Source of the DNA: Ignavibacteriales bacterium | Lineage (GTDB): Bacteria; Bacteroidota; Ignavibacteria; T3Sed10-11 | Length of the DNA: 39,451 nt | NCBI GenBank assembly: GCA_003568415.1 | Contig: PWXV01000039.1 | Location: forward strand, 1-39,451 | Direction: 5' to 3' | Shown: one piece after another, positions 26,240-35,134 of the stretch | How the letters are laid out: every line of letters begins with the position of its first letter | How positions within the stretch are numbered: the first letter of the stretch is position 1 | Notes under the pieces: model-generated | What the model was told of the DNA's origin: nothing | What the model saw: only the letters and a program-made list of their open reading frames with translations | The model's database searches: none | Program-made: the position numbers and the translations under genes

Positions 26240-27511
26240 TTAATACCGGAATTCCTTTATCGACTGAACCATTGCAAGCAAATTTTCAACCGGCGTCTTA
26301 GCCTGAATATTGTGTATTGCAGCGAAGACGAACCCTCCTCCTTTACCGAAAACCTCAAGTCGCTCGGTGACTTCCCGCCGGACATCGTCCGGTTTTCCAA
26401 ACGGTAACGTATACTGTGTATCCACGCCGCCTCCCCAGAATGTTATACGATCACCGAATCGTTTCTTGAGAAATGACGGATCCATATGAGCGGCAGAACA
26501 TTGTACGGGATTCAGTATATCGAAACCTGCTTCAATAAAATCATCGATCATCGATGACACAGATCCGCATGAATGGATGAACGTCCTCCACTCTGTATGA
26601 TTATGAATCCAATCGTTGACGATCTTATGAAAAGGTTTAAAAAGCTGCCGGTATCTTCCGGGCGATATAAAGGGGCCGGTCTGCATTCCGAAATCGGTAC
26701 CGGTGACAACTACTACCTGTATTTTGTTTCCGACCGCCCGATACATCCTGTCAAGGTTTTGCAAAACGATTTCACATTGACGATCGAATATCTTATAAAT
26801 GAGATCCTGACGTGATGATAAACTAACATACCACTCTTCAATATCGCGGATACCCTTCGGATGTTTTAATGCAGGAGCAGGTACATGGGCAATATCGCCG
26901 AAAGAAGCTCCCGGTACACCCCCGATGATGGCACGATCGGTATCCCGGAATAATTTTTCGGCTTTTTTCTGCATCGTTGCAAGATCGTTCTCCGTCAGCA
27001 AGCCAAATTCTTCGATATTGTCCTCGACCTGTATGTTCATTTCATCGACCGGATCCTGTCTGATAATTGCATCGAAGTACCAGCCGCCTTTCGGCATTCG
27101 GCCGCTTGGCGAAACGGTTGTATCTCCCTGAGGGTATAAAAGAATATCGCCTTTTTCATCGGGAGACGTCGTGAAGGCTCCCGGAACAAGGACCGGTGTT
27201 CCGTCAAATGTCTCCCATTCTTTCCAGTTTTCATTTTTAAACCCGAACATTGTCGTATCTCCCGATAACTCAATGGTATCGGTACCGAGGACATCGGCCA
27301 GGTCGCTTTGTATTTCACCCAGCATTTGATACGGCTCCACGACTTTAACCGGCGTGCCGGGTTCATCCAGCTCAAGTACCTGCCGGAGTTGATAAACGGT
27401 GCTGACGTGCATGCTCGTCAAACCACACCCACCGATGTCTACCGGGATCCTGTCCGGTTCACGGTGAGAAAGACTGCACATAATCCGTTCACGTGATTTC
27501 ATAATACTCAT
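26240..27511 (-). CDS. UroD-fold methyltransferase homologue (paralogue 1)
   Basis: 423 residues of the uroporphyrinogen-decarboxylase fold family that includes MtaA, MtbA and CmuA methyltransferases. The N-terminus SRERIMCSLSHREPDRIPVD is typical. The zinc motif H313-S-C315 is present, but the third ligand region reads FAAIHNIQ, giving H400 where methylcobamide methyltransferases have Cys. AAGGA lies five bases before the ATG. It follows the glycosidase gene by 23 bases. Predicted role: corrinoid-linked methyl transfer from an unknown substrate. It is not HemE: it lacks the heme-pathway context and has a different C-terminal motif. Confidence 0.85.
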   Translation of the reverse strand: MSIMKSRERIMCSLSHREPDRIPVDIGGCGLTSMHVSTVYQLRQVLELDEPGTPVKVVEPYQMLGEIQSDLADVLGTDTIELSGDTTMFGFKNENWKEWETFDGTPVLVPGAFTTSPDEKGDILLYPQGDTTVSPSGRMPKGGWYFDAIIRQDPVDEMNIQVEDNIEEFGLLTENDLATMQKKAEKLFRDTDRAIIGGVPGASFGDIAHVPAPALKHPKGIRDIEEWYVSLSSRQDLIYKIFDRQCEIVLQNLDRMYRAVGNKIQVVVVTGTDFGMQTGPFISPGRYRQLFKPFHKIVNDWIHNHTEWRTFIHSCGSVSSMIDDFIEAGFDILNPVQCSAAHMDPSFLKKRFGDRITFWGGGVDTQYTLPFGKPDDVRREVTERLEVFGKGGGFVFAAIHNIQAKTPVENLLAMVQSIKEFRY

Positions 27512-27534
27512 AGATCCTTATTGTGCGCTATATA

Positions 27535-28533
27535 TTAAGATTTTGCAAATGAAATACCCCGGATTTCTTTCATTTCTGTCGTTCCTGTATTTCTTCCTTC
27601 CGACGGCGATACCGCACAATAAAAATGATAGAGGGTAGTATTCTTTGCAATCAAAGAGGGTTTGTGTGCATACTTTGAATCAATGCTACCGGGCGGACCA
27701 ACATCAAGTAAGACAATATTCGTTTTGTTCCACGTTATAAAATCAGTTGAATAAGCCGCACTGTCCCGGGCGTGCCCGTCGGAACTTGCACCGAAATAAA
27801 AGAGCACCCAAATATCATTGTACTGAAAAACACAGGGATCCGATACAAATCTGTCATCGAATGATCCGGGCGATCCCGTTGAAAGAACCGGATTGCCATG
27901 ATATTTTTTCCAGGTAAGCAGATCGTCTGAATACGCAAATCCGATCCTTTCTTTCCAATCTCCCGTCGTTATATTCTTGGCATTGTAGAACAGGTAGAAT
28001 GTTCCATCCTTTTCCATCAACCACGATTTATACATTCCACCGGACTCCCACCTATACCTATCTTCCGGCAAAAGGACCGGATCGCCGATTTTCCATCTCA
28101 TAAGATCATCACTGTAACATAATCCAATCACGCCTGCACCCACCTCATAACCTTCACCGGGATATGCGTGATACGTGCCCACATATTTTCCATCAACTTT
28201 TCGCAGCTCACCGGACCCGAAAAGCTCATTATCCCGCAATATAGAGGTTAGTGCAACATTGAACTCGGTTATTGAACCTTCCGGTCCGCGGTCGATTATC
28301 ATACCGATCTTTTTCCAGGAAACAAGATCATCGGATTCAGCCATACCCGCACGGTATCCAATGGAATCCCAGCCGACAAAGGTCATCAGGAAACGCCCTT
28401 CGTAACGGAACACAAAGGGGCAATCGACGGCGTGACTATCAAATGTGCCGTACACGTATGAAGGTTTTACGATAAGTTTTCCGTATTTATGATCCGTCCG
28501 GACTTTCCGGATAACCGAGGATAATACATCCAT
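27535..28533 (-). CDS. GH43/GH32-like five-bladed-propeller glycosidase
   Basis: 332 residues without a signal peptide, so cytoplasmic. Repeated blade motifs (ESDDLVSWKK, YSDDLMRWK, YSDDLLTWKK, YSTDFITWNK) mark a five-bladed beta-propeller. Candidate acidic residues lie in AVDCPF (D37), RWESGGMYKS (E163) and VSDPCVF (D232), the spacing expected for the D...E...D set of such glycosidases. It is sandwiched between two UroD-fold genes, 14 bases after one and 23 before the other, so it is cotranscribed with them. It probably cuts or transfers a glycosidic bond intracellularly; substrate unknown. Confidence 0.75.
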   Translation of the reverse strand: MDVLSSVIRKVRTDHKYGKLIVKPSYVYGTFDSHAVDCPFVFRYEGRFLMTFVGWDSIGYRAGMAESDDLVSWKKIGMIIDRGPEGSITEFNVALTSILRDNELFGSGELRKVDGKYVGTYHAYPGEGYEVGAGVIGLCYSDDLMRWKIGDPVLLPEDRYRWESGGMYKSWLMEKDGTFYLFYNAKNITTGDWKERIGFAYSDDLLTWKKYHGNPVLSTGSPGSFDDRFVSDPCVFQYNDIWVLFYFGASSDGHARDSAAYSTDFITWNKTNIVLLDVGPPGSIDSKYAHKPSLIAKNTTLYHFYCAVSPSEGRNTGTTEMKEIRGISFAKS

Positions 28534-28547
28534 TGCAATTCAACTCA

Positions 28548-29702
28548 TCATCCGCCAAGAAGCGTACGTTTTTTATCCATATAATAACAGAAGTTATCGA
28601 AGCTCACATCCGGCGGCACAAGATGATCCACCTGCGGTATATATCCACCCTCTTCAATTACCGGTCTGAGCAATTCAAGATGTTCGTCTATGGATTGCTT
28701 ATTTGTTGCAAGTACCCTTTTATCGACACCGCCTGCAAGCCGGAGAGATTTACCGAATTTTTTCCGCAAATATAGCGGATCCATTCCCGATGCGCGTTCA
28801 AGCGGCCATAGTAAATCGATACCAATATCAAGGAAATCGGGAATTAAGGTCTCCGGATTCCCGTCGGTATCGAGGGTTACATACCGCACTCCGTTTGATT
28901 TCATAAACGATACCAGACGCTCCATGTGCGGTTTGATAAAAGTGCGAAAAGTGTTTGGACTTAAAAGCGGGCCGTTTTTCATCGATAGATCTTCGCTTAA
29001 ATTAAAATATTCAACATCGACCTGCTCGAGAATCGGGCGTGACACTTCGATAGTAAAGTCTGCATAGAACTCCATCATTTCATGCATCAAATCGGGATGA
29101 TCATACCAGGCGAGCGACAGATTTTCCGTTCCCATCCATTCGCGTGCACGCCAGTAAAACCCCCCCGCGGCAACATTTTTACCGAGGACCAAAATATGAT
29201 CGCGCTCGGTCCAGTGCTTTTTATACAAAGTTTCCCATTGGGCCGGATAACGGGCAGTCAGTTTAGCTTCATACCGTTTTCGTAGTTCTTTAAAATCTTC
29301 GGGTGTTTCAACGGGAAATTTCAGATACTGATCCATCGATAACCGCTGACCGCGTACCGTTCCTTCAAGGAGGGCTTTTCGAATTATGCCGTTTGCATCC
29401 TGAAATATCTCATACCGCTCTGTTGATTCAAGTACCTTTCTTTCATAGGGCGGCATCATATCGTAATTGACGGGAATAAACTCTCTTGCATCCATTTCGA
29501 AGCGTTCTTCTCCGGTAAACCAATCCCAGTGCATGCCGTATGGACACACCCCTTCACTACTCCACCGTTCGATAGTTTGCTGCCAAACACCCACTTCATG
29601 ATTGGGCACTTTATCGACAGAAGTATATTCCATTGTGTTGATGAACCGTTCTCGATTTGTCATAGCATTTAGACGTTTTACATATGGAATAGTGTTTATC
29701 AT
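28548..29702 (-). CDS. UroD-fold methyltransferase homologue lacking the zinc motif (paralogue 2)
   Basis: 384 residues. The family start MTNRERFINTMEY begins at residue 14, so an ATG at 29663 is a possible alternative; neither start has a clear Shine-Dalgarno. The fold is recognisable (NGPLLSPNTFRTFIKPHMERLV, LAGGVDKRVL). Where paralogues have H-x-C it reads LDTDGNPE (D278-T-D280), and the third site reads PQVDHLVPPDV (D359, H360). It may bind a different metal, or none. It is first gene of the leftward transcript. Confidence 0.83.
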   Translation of the reverse strand: MINTIPYVKRLNAMTNRERFINTMEYTSVDKVPNHEVGVWQQTIERWSSEGVCPYGMHWDWFTGEERFEMDAREFIPVNYDMMPPYERKVLESTERYEIFQDANGIIRKALLEGTVRGQRLSMDQYLKFPVETPEDFKELRKRYEAKLTARYPAQWETLYKKHWTERDHILVLGKNVAAGGFYWRAREWMGTENLSLAWYDHPDLMHEMMEFYADFTIEVSRPILEQVDVEYFNLSEDLSMKNGPLLSPNTFRTFIKPHMERLVSFMKSNGVRYVTLDTDGNPETLIPDFLDIGIDLLWPLERASGMDPLYLRKKFGKSLRLAGGVDKRVLATNKQSIDEHLELLRPVIEEGGYIPQVDHLVPPDVSFDNFCYYMDKKRTLLGG

Positions 29703-29742
29703 ATGATACTACAATGTACTGAGAGATCTTCGATTATTCAAT

Positions 29743-29763
29743 AAAAAAACCGCAACCATGCGG
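29743..29763 (-). terminator. Intrinsic terminator in the leader of the leftward transcript
   Basis: On the minus strand CCGCA, a 4-base loop, TGCGG, then seven T (complement of A at 29743-29749). It lies 41 bases upstream of the ATG at 29702 and points toward it, with no minus-strand gene before it. Either it attenuates the UroD-fold/glycosidase transcript or it ends a short RNA made from the divergent region. Confidence 0.6.
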
Positions 29764-29829
29764 GGCATTTCACCTATGGAAACATTATATTTTTCATTGA
29801 ACTTTGGGCTTCTAATGAGTATATTTAAG

Positions 29830-29848
29830 TATAAAATGATGTTTTATA
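29830..29848. promoter_or_regulatory. Palindrome in the divergent methyltransferase control region
   Basis: TATAAAA (29830-29836) and TTTTATA (29842-29848) form a perfect inverted repeat about a 5-base spacer, 128 bases upstream of the leftward ATG and 99 upstream of the rightward one. It is well placed to be an operator that controls both arms. A further hairpin (CAAA..GCG / CGC-TTTG) lies at about 29855-29876. No cobalamin-riboswitch core was recognised. Confidence 0.4.
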
Positions 29849-29946
29849 TGTGAAACAAAGAGCGATGTACGCTTTGCGCTCATAAAAACCATTATTACGA
29901 ATTAACACTTATCTTCACATCATACTATCAGATACAGGACCTGCAT

Positions 29947-30579
29947 ATGGAAAATCTCAAAATGTTATCTGAAGCGATCATCAACGGTGATGCAAAAAAA
30001 GCCCGCGAGCTGACCCAGCAAGCACTCAATCACAGAGTCGATCCACAACAAATTGTAAAGGAATATCTCATTCCGGCAATGGATGAGGTTGGCAGACGTT
30101 TCGAATGCAATGAATACTTCGTTCCGGAATTATTAATCGCTGCACGGGCGATGAAAGGATCCCTTGAATTGATTAACCCGATCCTTGCTTCCCGTGGCGA
30201 CAAACCTGCCGGACGCGTTATTATCGGTACCGTCAAAGGCGACCTTCATGATATCGGTAAAAATCTTGTCGCATCGATGCTCGAAGGAGCCGGATTTGAA
30301 GTCATCGATCTCGGCGTCGATGTGGCACCTGAAGTATTTGTTTCCTCGGTCAAAGAAAGAGAGCCGAACTTCGTCGCCCTGTCAGCATTGCTCACGACGA
30401 CAATGCCTTCAATGAAACAGACTATCGATGCATTACAAGAATCAGGACTTCGTGAAAAAGTAAAGATTCTTGTCGGAGGCGCACCGGTATCGCAGCGATA
30501 TGCGGATGAGATCGGTGCTGACGGTTACAGTGACAGCGCAAGCGGTGCAGTCGGTATAGCACGTCGATTGATTTTATAA
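29947..30579 (+). CDS. Corrinoid (cobalamin-binding) methyltransferase protein, MtaC/MtbC type
   Basis: 210 residues, the usual two-domain size. Residues about 1-85 form the helical cap (EYLIPAMDEVGRRFECNEYFVPELL), and about 88-210 the Rossmann B12 domain with the base-off ligand motif DLHDIGKNL (H101), SALLTTT and VGGAPV. It carries the methyl group on cobalt between a donor-side and an acceptor-side methyltransferase. It heads the rightward operon; AGGA stands eight bases before the ATG. Which UroD-fold protein charges it is not known. Confidence 0.95.
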   Translation: MENLKMLSEAIINGDAKKARELTQQALNHRVDPQQIVKEYLIPAMDEVGRRFECNEYFVPELLIAARAMKGSLELINPILASRGDKPAGRVIIGTVKGDLHDIGKNLVASMLEGAGFEVIDLGVDVAPEVFVSSVKEREPNFVALSALLTTTMPSMKQTIDALQESGLREKVKILVGGAPVSQRYADEIGADGYSDSASGAVGIARRLIL

Positions 30580-30609
30580 CTGTAATAACAACAAAACAAA
30601 GAAAATACA

Positions 30610-31479
30610 ATGCATGCTACCATAATAAAGCTCCTGAAAACTCACCCGGTTATCACCGACGGAGCGTGGGGTACACAACTACAGAACCACGGATTACCGC
30701 AAGGCGCATGTCCCGATGAATGGAATCTCACGCATCCGGATCGTGTCGAGATAGTTGCCCGGGAATATATCGATGCCGGGAGCGAAGTAATCCTCACAAA
30801 TACGTTTGGGGCTAATAAACTGATTCTGGAAAAACATGGTCTTCAGGATAAAGTTTACGAGATCAATAAAGCCGGCGGCACTATTTCCAAAAAAGCCGCG
30901 GCAAACGATGTGGTTGTATTCGGGTCCATCGGCCCGAGCGGAAAAATGCTGATGATGGGTGAAGTAACCGCCGAAGAACTCCACAATGCTTTTGCCAAAC
31001 AGGCAAAGGGATTAGCTGACGGCGGTGTTGATGCAATAATTGTTGAAACTATGGCAGATCTTGAAGAGGCAAAAATCGCACTTGCTGCCGCAAAAGAAAC
31101 CAAACTGCCGGTGTTTGTATCAATGGTGTTTGATTCGGGCAAAGACAAAGACCGGACCCTTATGGGTATCTCCGTGGAAGATGCAGCTGTTGCTTTGGAC
31201 AAAGCAGGTGCCGACGGCATAGGGGCCAATTGCGGATTGGGAATTGAATCCTACATTTCAGTGGCAAAAAGACTTTGCAAGGCTACGGAATTACCAGTCT
31301 GGATAAAACCAAATGCCGGCATGCCTGAAATTGTTGACGGTAAAATCCACTATGATATCTTACCCGAGACATTCGCAAAGCATGCCCGGACGATTATAGA
31401 AGCAGGGGTGAATTTTATAGGCGGATGCTGCGGTACCAATCCTGAATTCATCCGTGCTATCGCTGCACTGAAAAAATAA
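30610..31479 (+). CDS. Homocysteine S-methyltransferase domain protein
   Basis: 289 residues equal to the N-terminal domain of MetH/BHMT alone: DGAWGTQLQ at the start, TNTFGAN (63-69), and zinc ligands C208 (GANCGLG), C273 and C274 (GGCCGT). In MetH this domain takes the methyl group from cobalamin to homocysteine, making methionine. No folate-binding or SAM-reactivation domain is attached or nearby, so with the preceding corrinoid protein it forms a split, folate-independent unit. Homocysteine as acceptor is inferred from the family; another thiol is possible. Confidence 0.9.
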   Translation: MHATIIKLLKTHPVITDGAWGTQLQNHGLPQGACPDEWNLTHPDRVEIVAREYIDAGSEVILTNTFGANKLILEKHGLQDKVYEINKAGGTISKKAAANDVVVFGSIGPSGKMLMMGEVTAEELHNAFAKQAKGLADGGVDAIIVETMADLEEAKIALAAAKETKLPVFVSMVFDSGKDKDRTLMGISVEDAAVALDKAGADGIGANCGLGIESYISVAKRLCKATELPVWIKPNAGMPEIVDGKIHYDILPETFAKHARTIIEAGVNFIGGCCGTNPEFIRAIAALKK

Positions 31480-31500
31480 TTCTCATTACTATACAGATCG

Positions 31501-32271
31501 ATGCGTTTTAAATTAATCAGTTGTGAAGTATTTTACCGCGAGATGTGTTACACGATATCGCAATCGCCGAATCAGGTCGATCTTGAATTTCTGCCAAAGG
31601 GATTGCACGATATCAAGGCATCGTTAATGTTGGAACGGATACAGGATCGCATCGATGCCACTGATGAATCGTTGTACGATGCAATTTTATTCGGCTACGG
31701 GTTATGTAATAACGGCATCGAGGGTTTGACTGCACGAAAGATCCCGCTGGTCATCCCGCGGGCGCACGATTGTATAACGATTTTTCTCGGAAACAAAGAA
31801 CGGTACCTTTCATATTTCAACAACAATCCGGGAGTATACTTTAAAACGTCCGGATGGATTGAACGGGGGACGCCCGGAAAGGAATTCGATCAATTATCGA
31901 TTCAAAGAAAAACAGGTCTTGAACTGAGCTATGCAGAGTTGGTGAAAAAATACGGTGAAGATAACGCTAAGTATCTGTATGAAGAGTTGGAAAAATATAA
32001 GGATCGTTACAACACATTTACCTTTATTGAAATGGGTATCGAACCCGATGACCGGTTCGAAAAACAAACCCGTGAAGATGCCGAAAAAGCGGGATGGGGA
32101 TTTGAGAAAGTCCGTGGCGATATTTCACTTATACAGCGGTTAATCGACGGTCAATGGAACGACGACGAATTTCTCGTCGTTAAGCCGGGATACCGTGTTA
32201 TCGCCAACTTTAAAGACAATGTAATCGAAGCAGAACCGTGTAAGTCTGCAGAACAAAAAGATAATAAGTAA
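31501..32271 (+). CDS. DUF1638 family protein
   Basis: 256 residues of DUF1638, an uncharacterised family regularly found among corrinoid methyltransferase genes. Conserved points: C8 in ISCEVFYRE, C69 in GYGLCNNG, and PRAHDCITIFLG with H89 and C91. The three cysteines and the histidine could bind a metal or corrinoid. It starts 21 bases after the homocysteine methyltransferase gene and ends ten bases before the activator gene, so it belongs to the same operon. The precise role is unknown. Confidence 0.88.
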   Translation: MRFKLISCEVFYREMCYTISQSPNQVDLEFLPKGLHDIKASLMLERIQDRIDATDESLYDAILFGYGLCNNGIEGLTARKIPLVIPRAHDCITIFLGNKERYLSYFNNNPGVYFKTSGWIERGTPGKEFDQLSIQRKTGLELSYAELVKKYGEDNAKYLYEELEKYKDRYNTFTFIEMGIEPDDRFEKQTREDAEKAGWGFEKVRGDISLIQRLIDGQWNDDEFLVVKPGYRVIANFKDNVIEAEPCKSAEQKDNK

Positions 32272-32281
32272 CAACGTACTC

Positions 32282-33799
32282 ATGGCCAACCGCCACACAA
32301 TAACACTGAAACCTCTCAATATATCTATCGAGGTAACCCACGGCACATCATTACAGGATGTGCTGTTCCCGCATGGCGTTGAATTTCCCTGCGGAGGGAG
32401 ACAGCGTTGCACCGGCTGCAGGGTAAAAGTACTGGACGGCCCGTTCCCGGTTACCCCGGAACAGGAAGCACTACTCTCAAAGAAAGAGTTAGATAACGGA
32501 TGGCGGCTCGCCTGCAGTGGTATAGTAACCGGTGACATTGAAATCGAACTCGCACAATGGGAAGCATCAGTTCTCACCGATAACTCATCATTTGCATTTA
32601 AACCAAAAGAGGGATTCGGTGTAGCCGTCGATATCGGCACTACTACCATTGTCGGCCAGCTATTAAATTTATCAAATGGCAATGTACTTGCGGTAAAAAC
32701 AGCTTTGAATAATCAAGCACAATACGGTGCCGACATTATGGAGCGCATAAACTATGCGATCTCAACAGATGCAAAAGTAGATCTAGGTATTATTTTACGA
32801 TCACAAATCGAAACACTTCTGATTGAGATGGTCGATGCAGCCGGTATCCCACGCGATGATATCCGTACCGTTTTGCTCGTCGGCAACACGGTGATGCAGC
32901 ACTTTTTCTGCGGCTTCGATATTATACCGTTGTCTCGGGTACCGTTCGAACCAGAGGCGGAGTCTTATCGGACAGCAAAACGAACACCTGCCGAACTCGG
33001 CTGGAAATTCAACGATTCAACTTCCGTTGTTTTTCTACCGTCGCTCGGCGGATTTGTGGGAAGCGATATACTCGCAGGTATATTTGCAACAGAAATCTAC
33101 AAAAGAAACAAATACTCATGCATGATCGATCTCGGAACGAACGGAGAAATCGTTATCGGAAATAAGGAGCGAATGCTCTGTGCTTCAACCGCAGCCGGTC
33201 CTGCATTCGAAGGCGCCAGAATATCAATGGGAATGCGTGCATCAACCGGTGCGATTTCCGCAGTACAACAAACGAATGGAATGTACACCTGCTCGGTGAT
33301 CGGCGGCGGAGAACCAAGAGGTATATGCGGCAGCGGTCTTGTCGATGCGGTATCGGTCGGACTCCGGCAGCGTCGCATACTCTCAAGCGGTCGTTTCTCC
33401 GATACCGCAAAGAACTGGAAGTTAGTATCTCCCGTAATCTTAACACAATCCGATATACGTGAACTACAGTTAGCGAAAGGTGCAATCGCCGCGGGAATTA
33501 CAATATTGCTCAAGCGTATGAATAGTAGCATTGAAAACATTGCAAATGTTTATATGGCAGGTGCGTTCGGAAATTATATTAACCGGGATAGTGCCAGGGA
33601 TATAGGGCTTCTGCCCTTCCCCACCCGGCGAATCAGTCCGCGGGGTAATACCGCATTGCTCGGTGCAAAACGCGCCCTCTTTTTGGATGATATTGAGGAG
33701 TTGCAACATATTCAGCACCGTACCGAGCATATATCGTTAAACAGCCATCCTGAATTTATGGACATCTTTGCACAAAAAATGACATTTCCTGAGTTCTGA
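32282..33799 (+). CDS. RACo-like reductive activator of corrinoid protein (2Fe-2S + ASKHA)
   Basis: 505 residues. The N-terminal ferredoxin-type domain has C37, C43, C46 and C78, a plant-type 2Fe-2S set (C-x5-C-x2-C...C). From about residue 112 an ASKHA ATPase (DUF4445) follows, with AVDIGTTTIVGQL, MIDLGTNGEIVIG, STAAGPAFEGA and ICGSGLVD. Such proteins use ATP and a low-potential electron to return Co(II) corrinoid to Co(I). It is shorter than the characterised RACo of about 630 residues: little more than a linker separates ferredoxin and ATPase domains, so the middle domain seems missing. Confidence 0.92.
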   Translation: MANRHTITLKPLNISIEVTHGTSLQDVLFPHGVEFPCGGRQRCTGCRVKVLDGPFPVTPEQEALLSKKELDNGWRLACSGIVTGDIEIELAQWEASVLTDNSSFAFKPKEGFGVAVDIGTTTIVGQLLNLSNGNVLAVKTALNNQAQYGADIMERINYAISTDAKVDLGIILRSQIETLLIEMVDAAGIPRDDIRTVLLVGNTVMQHFFCGFDIIPLSRVPFEPEAESYRTAKRTPAELGWKFNDSTSVVFLPSLGGFVGSDILAGIFATEIYKRNKYSCMIDLGTNGEIVIGNKERMLCASTAAGPAFEGARISMGMRASTGAISAVQQTNGMYTCSVIGGGEPRGICGSGLVDAVSVGLRQRRILSSGRFSDTAKNWKLVSPVILTQSDIRELQLAKGAIAAGITILLKRMNSSIENIANVYMAGAFGNYINRDSARDIGLLPFPTRRISPRGNTALLGAKRALFLDDIEELQHIQHRTEHISLNSHPEFMDIFAQKMTFPEF

Positions 33800-33822
33800 G
33801 ATGTCTATTTTTTTATAAACAT

Positions 33823-35091
33823 ATGTTGAAACATTTTCTACAACTCGAACCGTTAACGCATAGTCCTGTACTTCGCCGAAATTTCGTTCTCAATATTATC
33901 GACGGAGGTTTATTTGCCCTTGGCATGAGTTTGATATCGCATCAAACTATATTGCCGGTGTTTGTTAAAAATATTGGAGGTACGAACATAGCTGTCGGGA
34001 TGATACCGGTACTCTGGATGCTCGGATTTCATTTCCCGCAGATATTTTTTGCCCATCTCGCACAGCGGGTATCGTTTAAGAAGAAATTAATGCTTGAGAC
34101 AGGATTCATCCAACGTATTCCTTACTTCATTCTCGCGCTATTTACTTTTTTTATTATTGCCGATATACCTGCTGCGTATGCCCTTCTCGTCTTTTTTGTT
34201 ATGTTTACTATAACAGCAATCGGCGGGAGCCTTCATCTACCGGTCTGGTTCGATCTCGTTTCAAAAATAACTCCCGTTACCACGAGAGGGAGGTTATTCG
34301 GTTATAGGGCAATAGTAGGAGGAATTCTCGGTATTGGTGGAGGTTGGCTTGCAATGATGATATTAGATGCCGTCACCTATCCGGTAAACTTTGCGTTACT
34401 ATTTTTACTGGCATTTATTATTATGATGATATCATTTTATGTGTTAACCAAGCTTAAAGAAGAACAACCGACGGCACCGTCGGCACATCAAAACCTTAAG
34501 CAGAATATTCGCAACATTCCTTCTATACTCTTACACGCCCATAATTTCAGGAATTTTCTAATTGCCGATGCCTGTATTATCATCGGATCGACAGCAAACG
34601 CTTTCTATACCGTGCACGCATTTGAAAAATTCTCTCTTGCGGATTCATATGCAGGAATATTTACGATGGTAATGATGGTCAGCACCATTATCAGCAGTTT
34701 TATAATTGGTTTACTCGCTGATAATTTCGGCCACCGGATCAATCTGATTATAGCTTCGGTTGCAACCGTTATTGCCTGCATCTTCGCATTAACTGCAACC
34801 AGCGTCTATATCTATCTTGTTGTTTTCTTCATTTCGGCATTTACCATAAACGTCACAATAATCTCCCGGCTTACCCTGGTAGTTGAAATGTGCAACGACA
34901 GCGAACGACCGACATTTATTGCATTGGCGAATATGCTCACCTCACCGTTCGTATTAAGTGGTATTCTTGCCGGCTGGTTTGCAAACCGGATCGGCTACGA
35001 TATAATTTTTTACGGTGCCGGTCTCAGTGCTGCAATCGCTGCACTGTGGTTGCTATTGAAAGTACATGAACCTCGTACTATCGATACGTAG
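33823..35091 (+). CDS. Major facilitator superfamily transporter
   Basis: 422 residues with about twelve hydrophobic helices in two halves, joined by the polar loop around 212-235 (LKEEQPTAPSAHQNLKQN). The loop between helices 2 and 3 is cytosolic and basic (RVSFKKKL). It resembles the atypical MFS group lacking a strong sugar-porter signature, so the substrate is not predictable. Its position inside the corrinoid operon, between the activator and the UroD-fold genes, suggests it imports the methylated substrate or exports the demethylated product. Confidence 0.88.
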   Translation: MLKHFLQLEPLTHSPVLRRNFVLNIIDGGLFALGMSLISHQTILPVFVKNIGGTNIAVGMIPVLWMLGFHFPQIFFAHLAQRVSFKKKLMLETGFIQRIPYFILALFTFFIIADIPAAYALLVFFVMFTITAIGGSLHLPVWFDLVSKITPVTTRGRLFGYRAIVGGILGIGGGWLAMMILDAVTYPVNFALLFLLAFIIMMISFYVLTKLKEEQPTAPSAHQNLKQNIRNIPSILLHAHNFRNFLIADACIIIGSTANAFYTVHAFEKFSLADSYAGIFTMVMMVSTIISSFIIGLLADNFGHRINLIIASVATVIACIFALTATSVYIYLVVFFISAFTINVTIISRLTLVVEMCNDSERPTFIALANMLTSPFVLSGILAGWFANRIGYDIIFYGAGLSAAIAALWLLLKVHEPRTIDT

Positions 35092-35134
35092 TATTTTAAA
35101 ATCCATAACAATGAAATAAACGAAGGAATAGAAA

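Noticed and set aside
29703-29946. Cobalamin riboswitch upstream of the corrinoid operon
   Set aside because: I looked for the conserved B12-box region on both strands and did not recognise it; only a palindrome and simple hairpins are visible. A covariance search would settle this.
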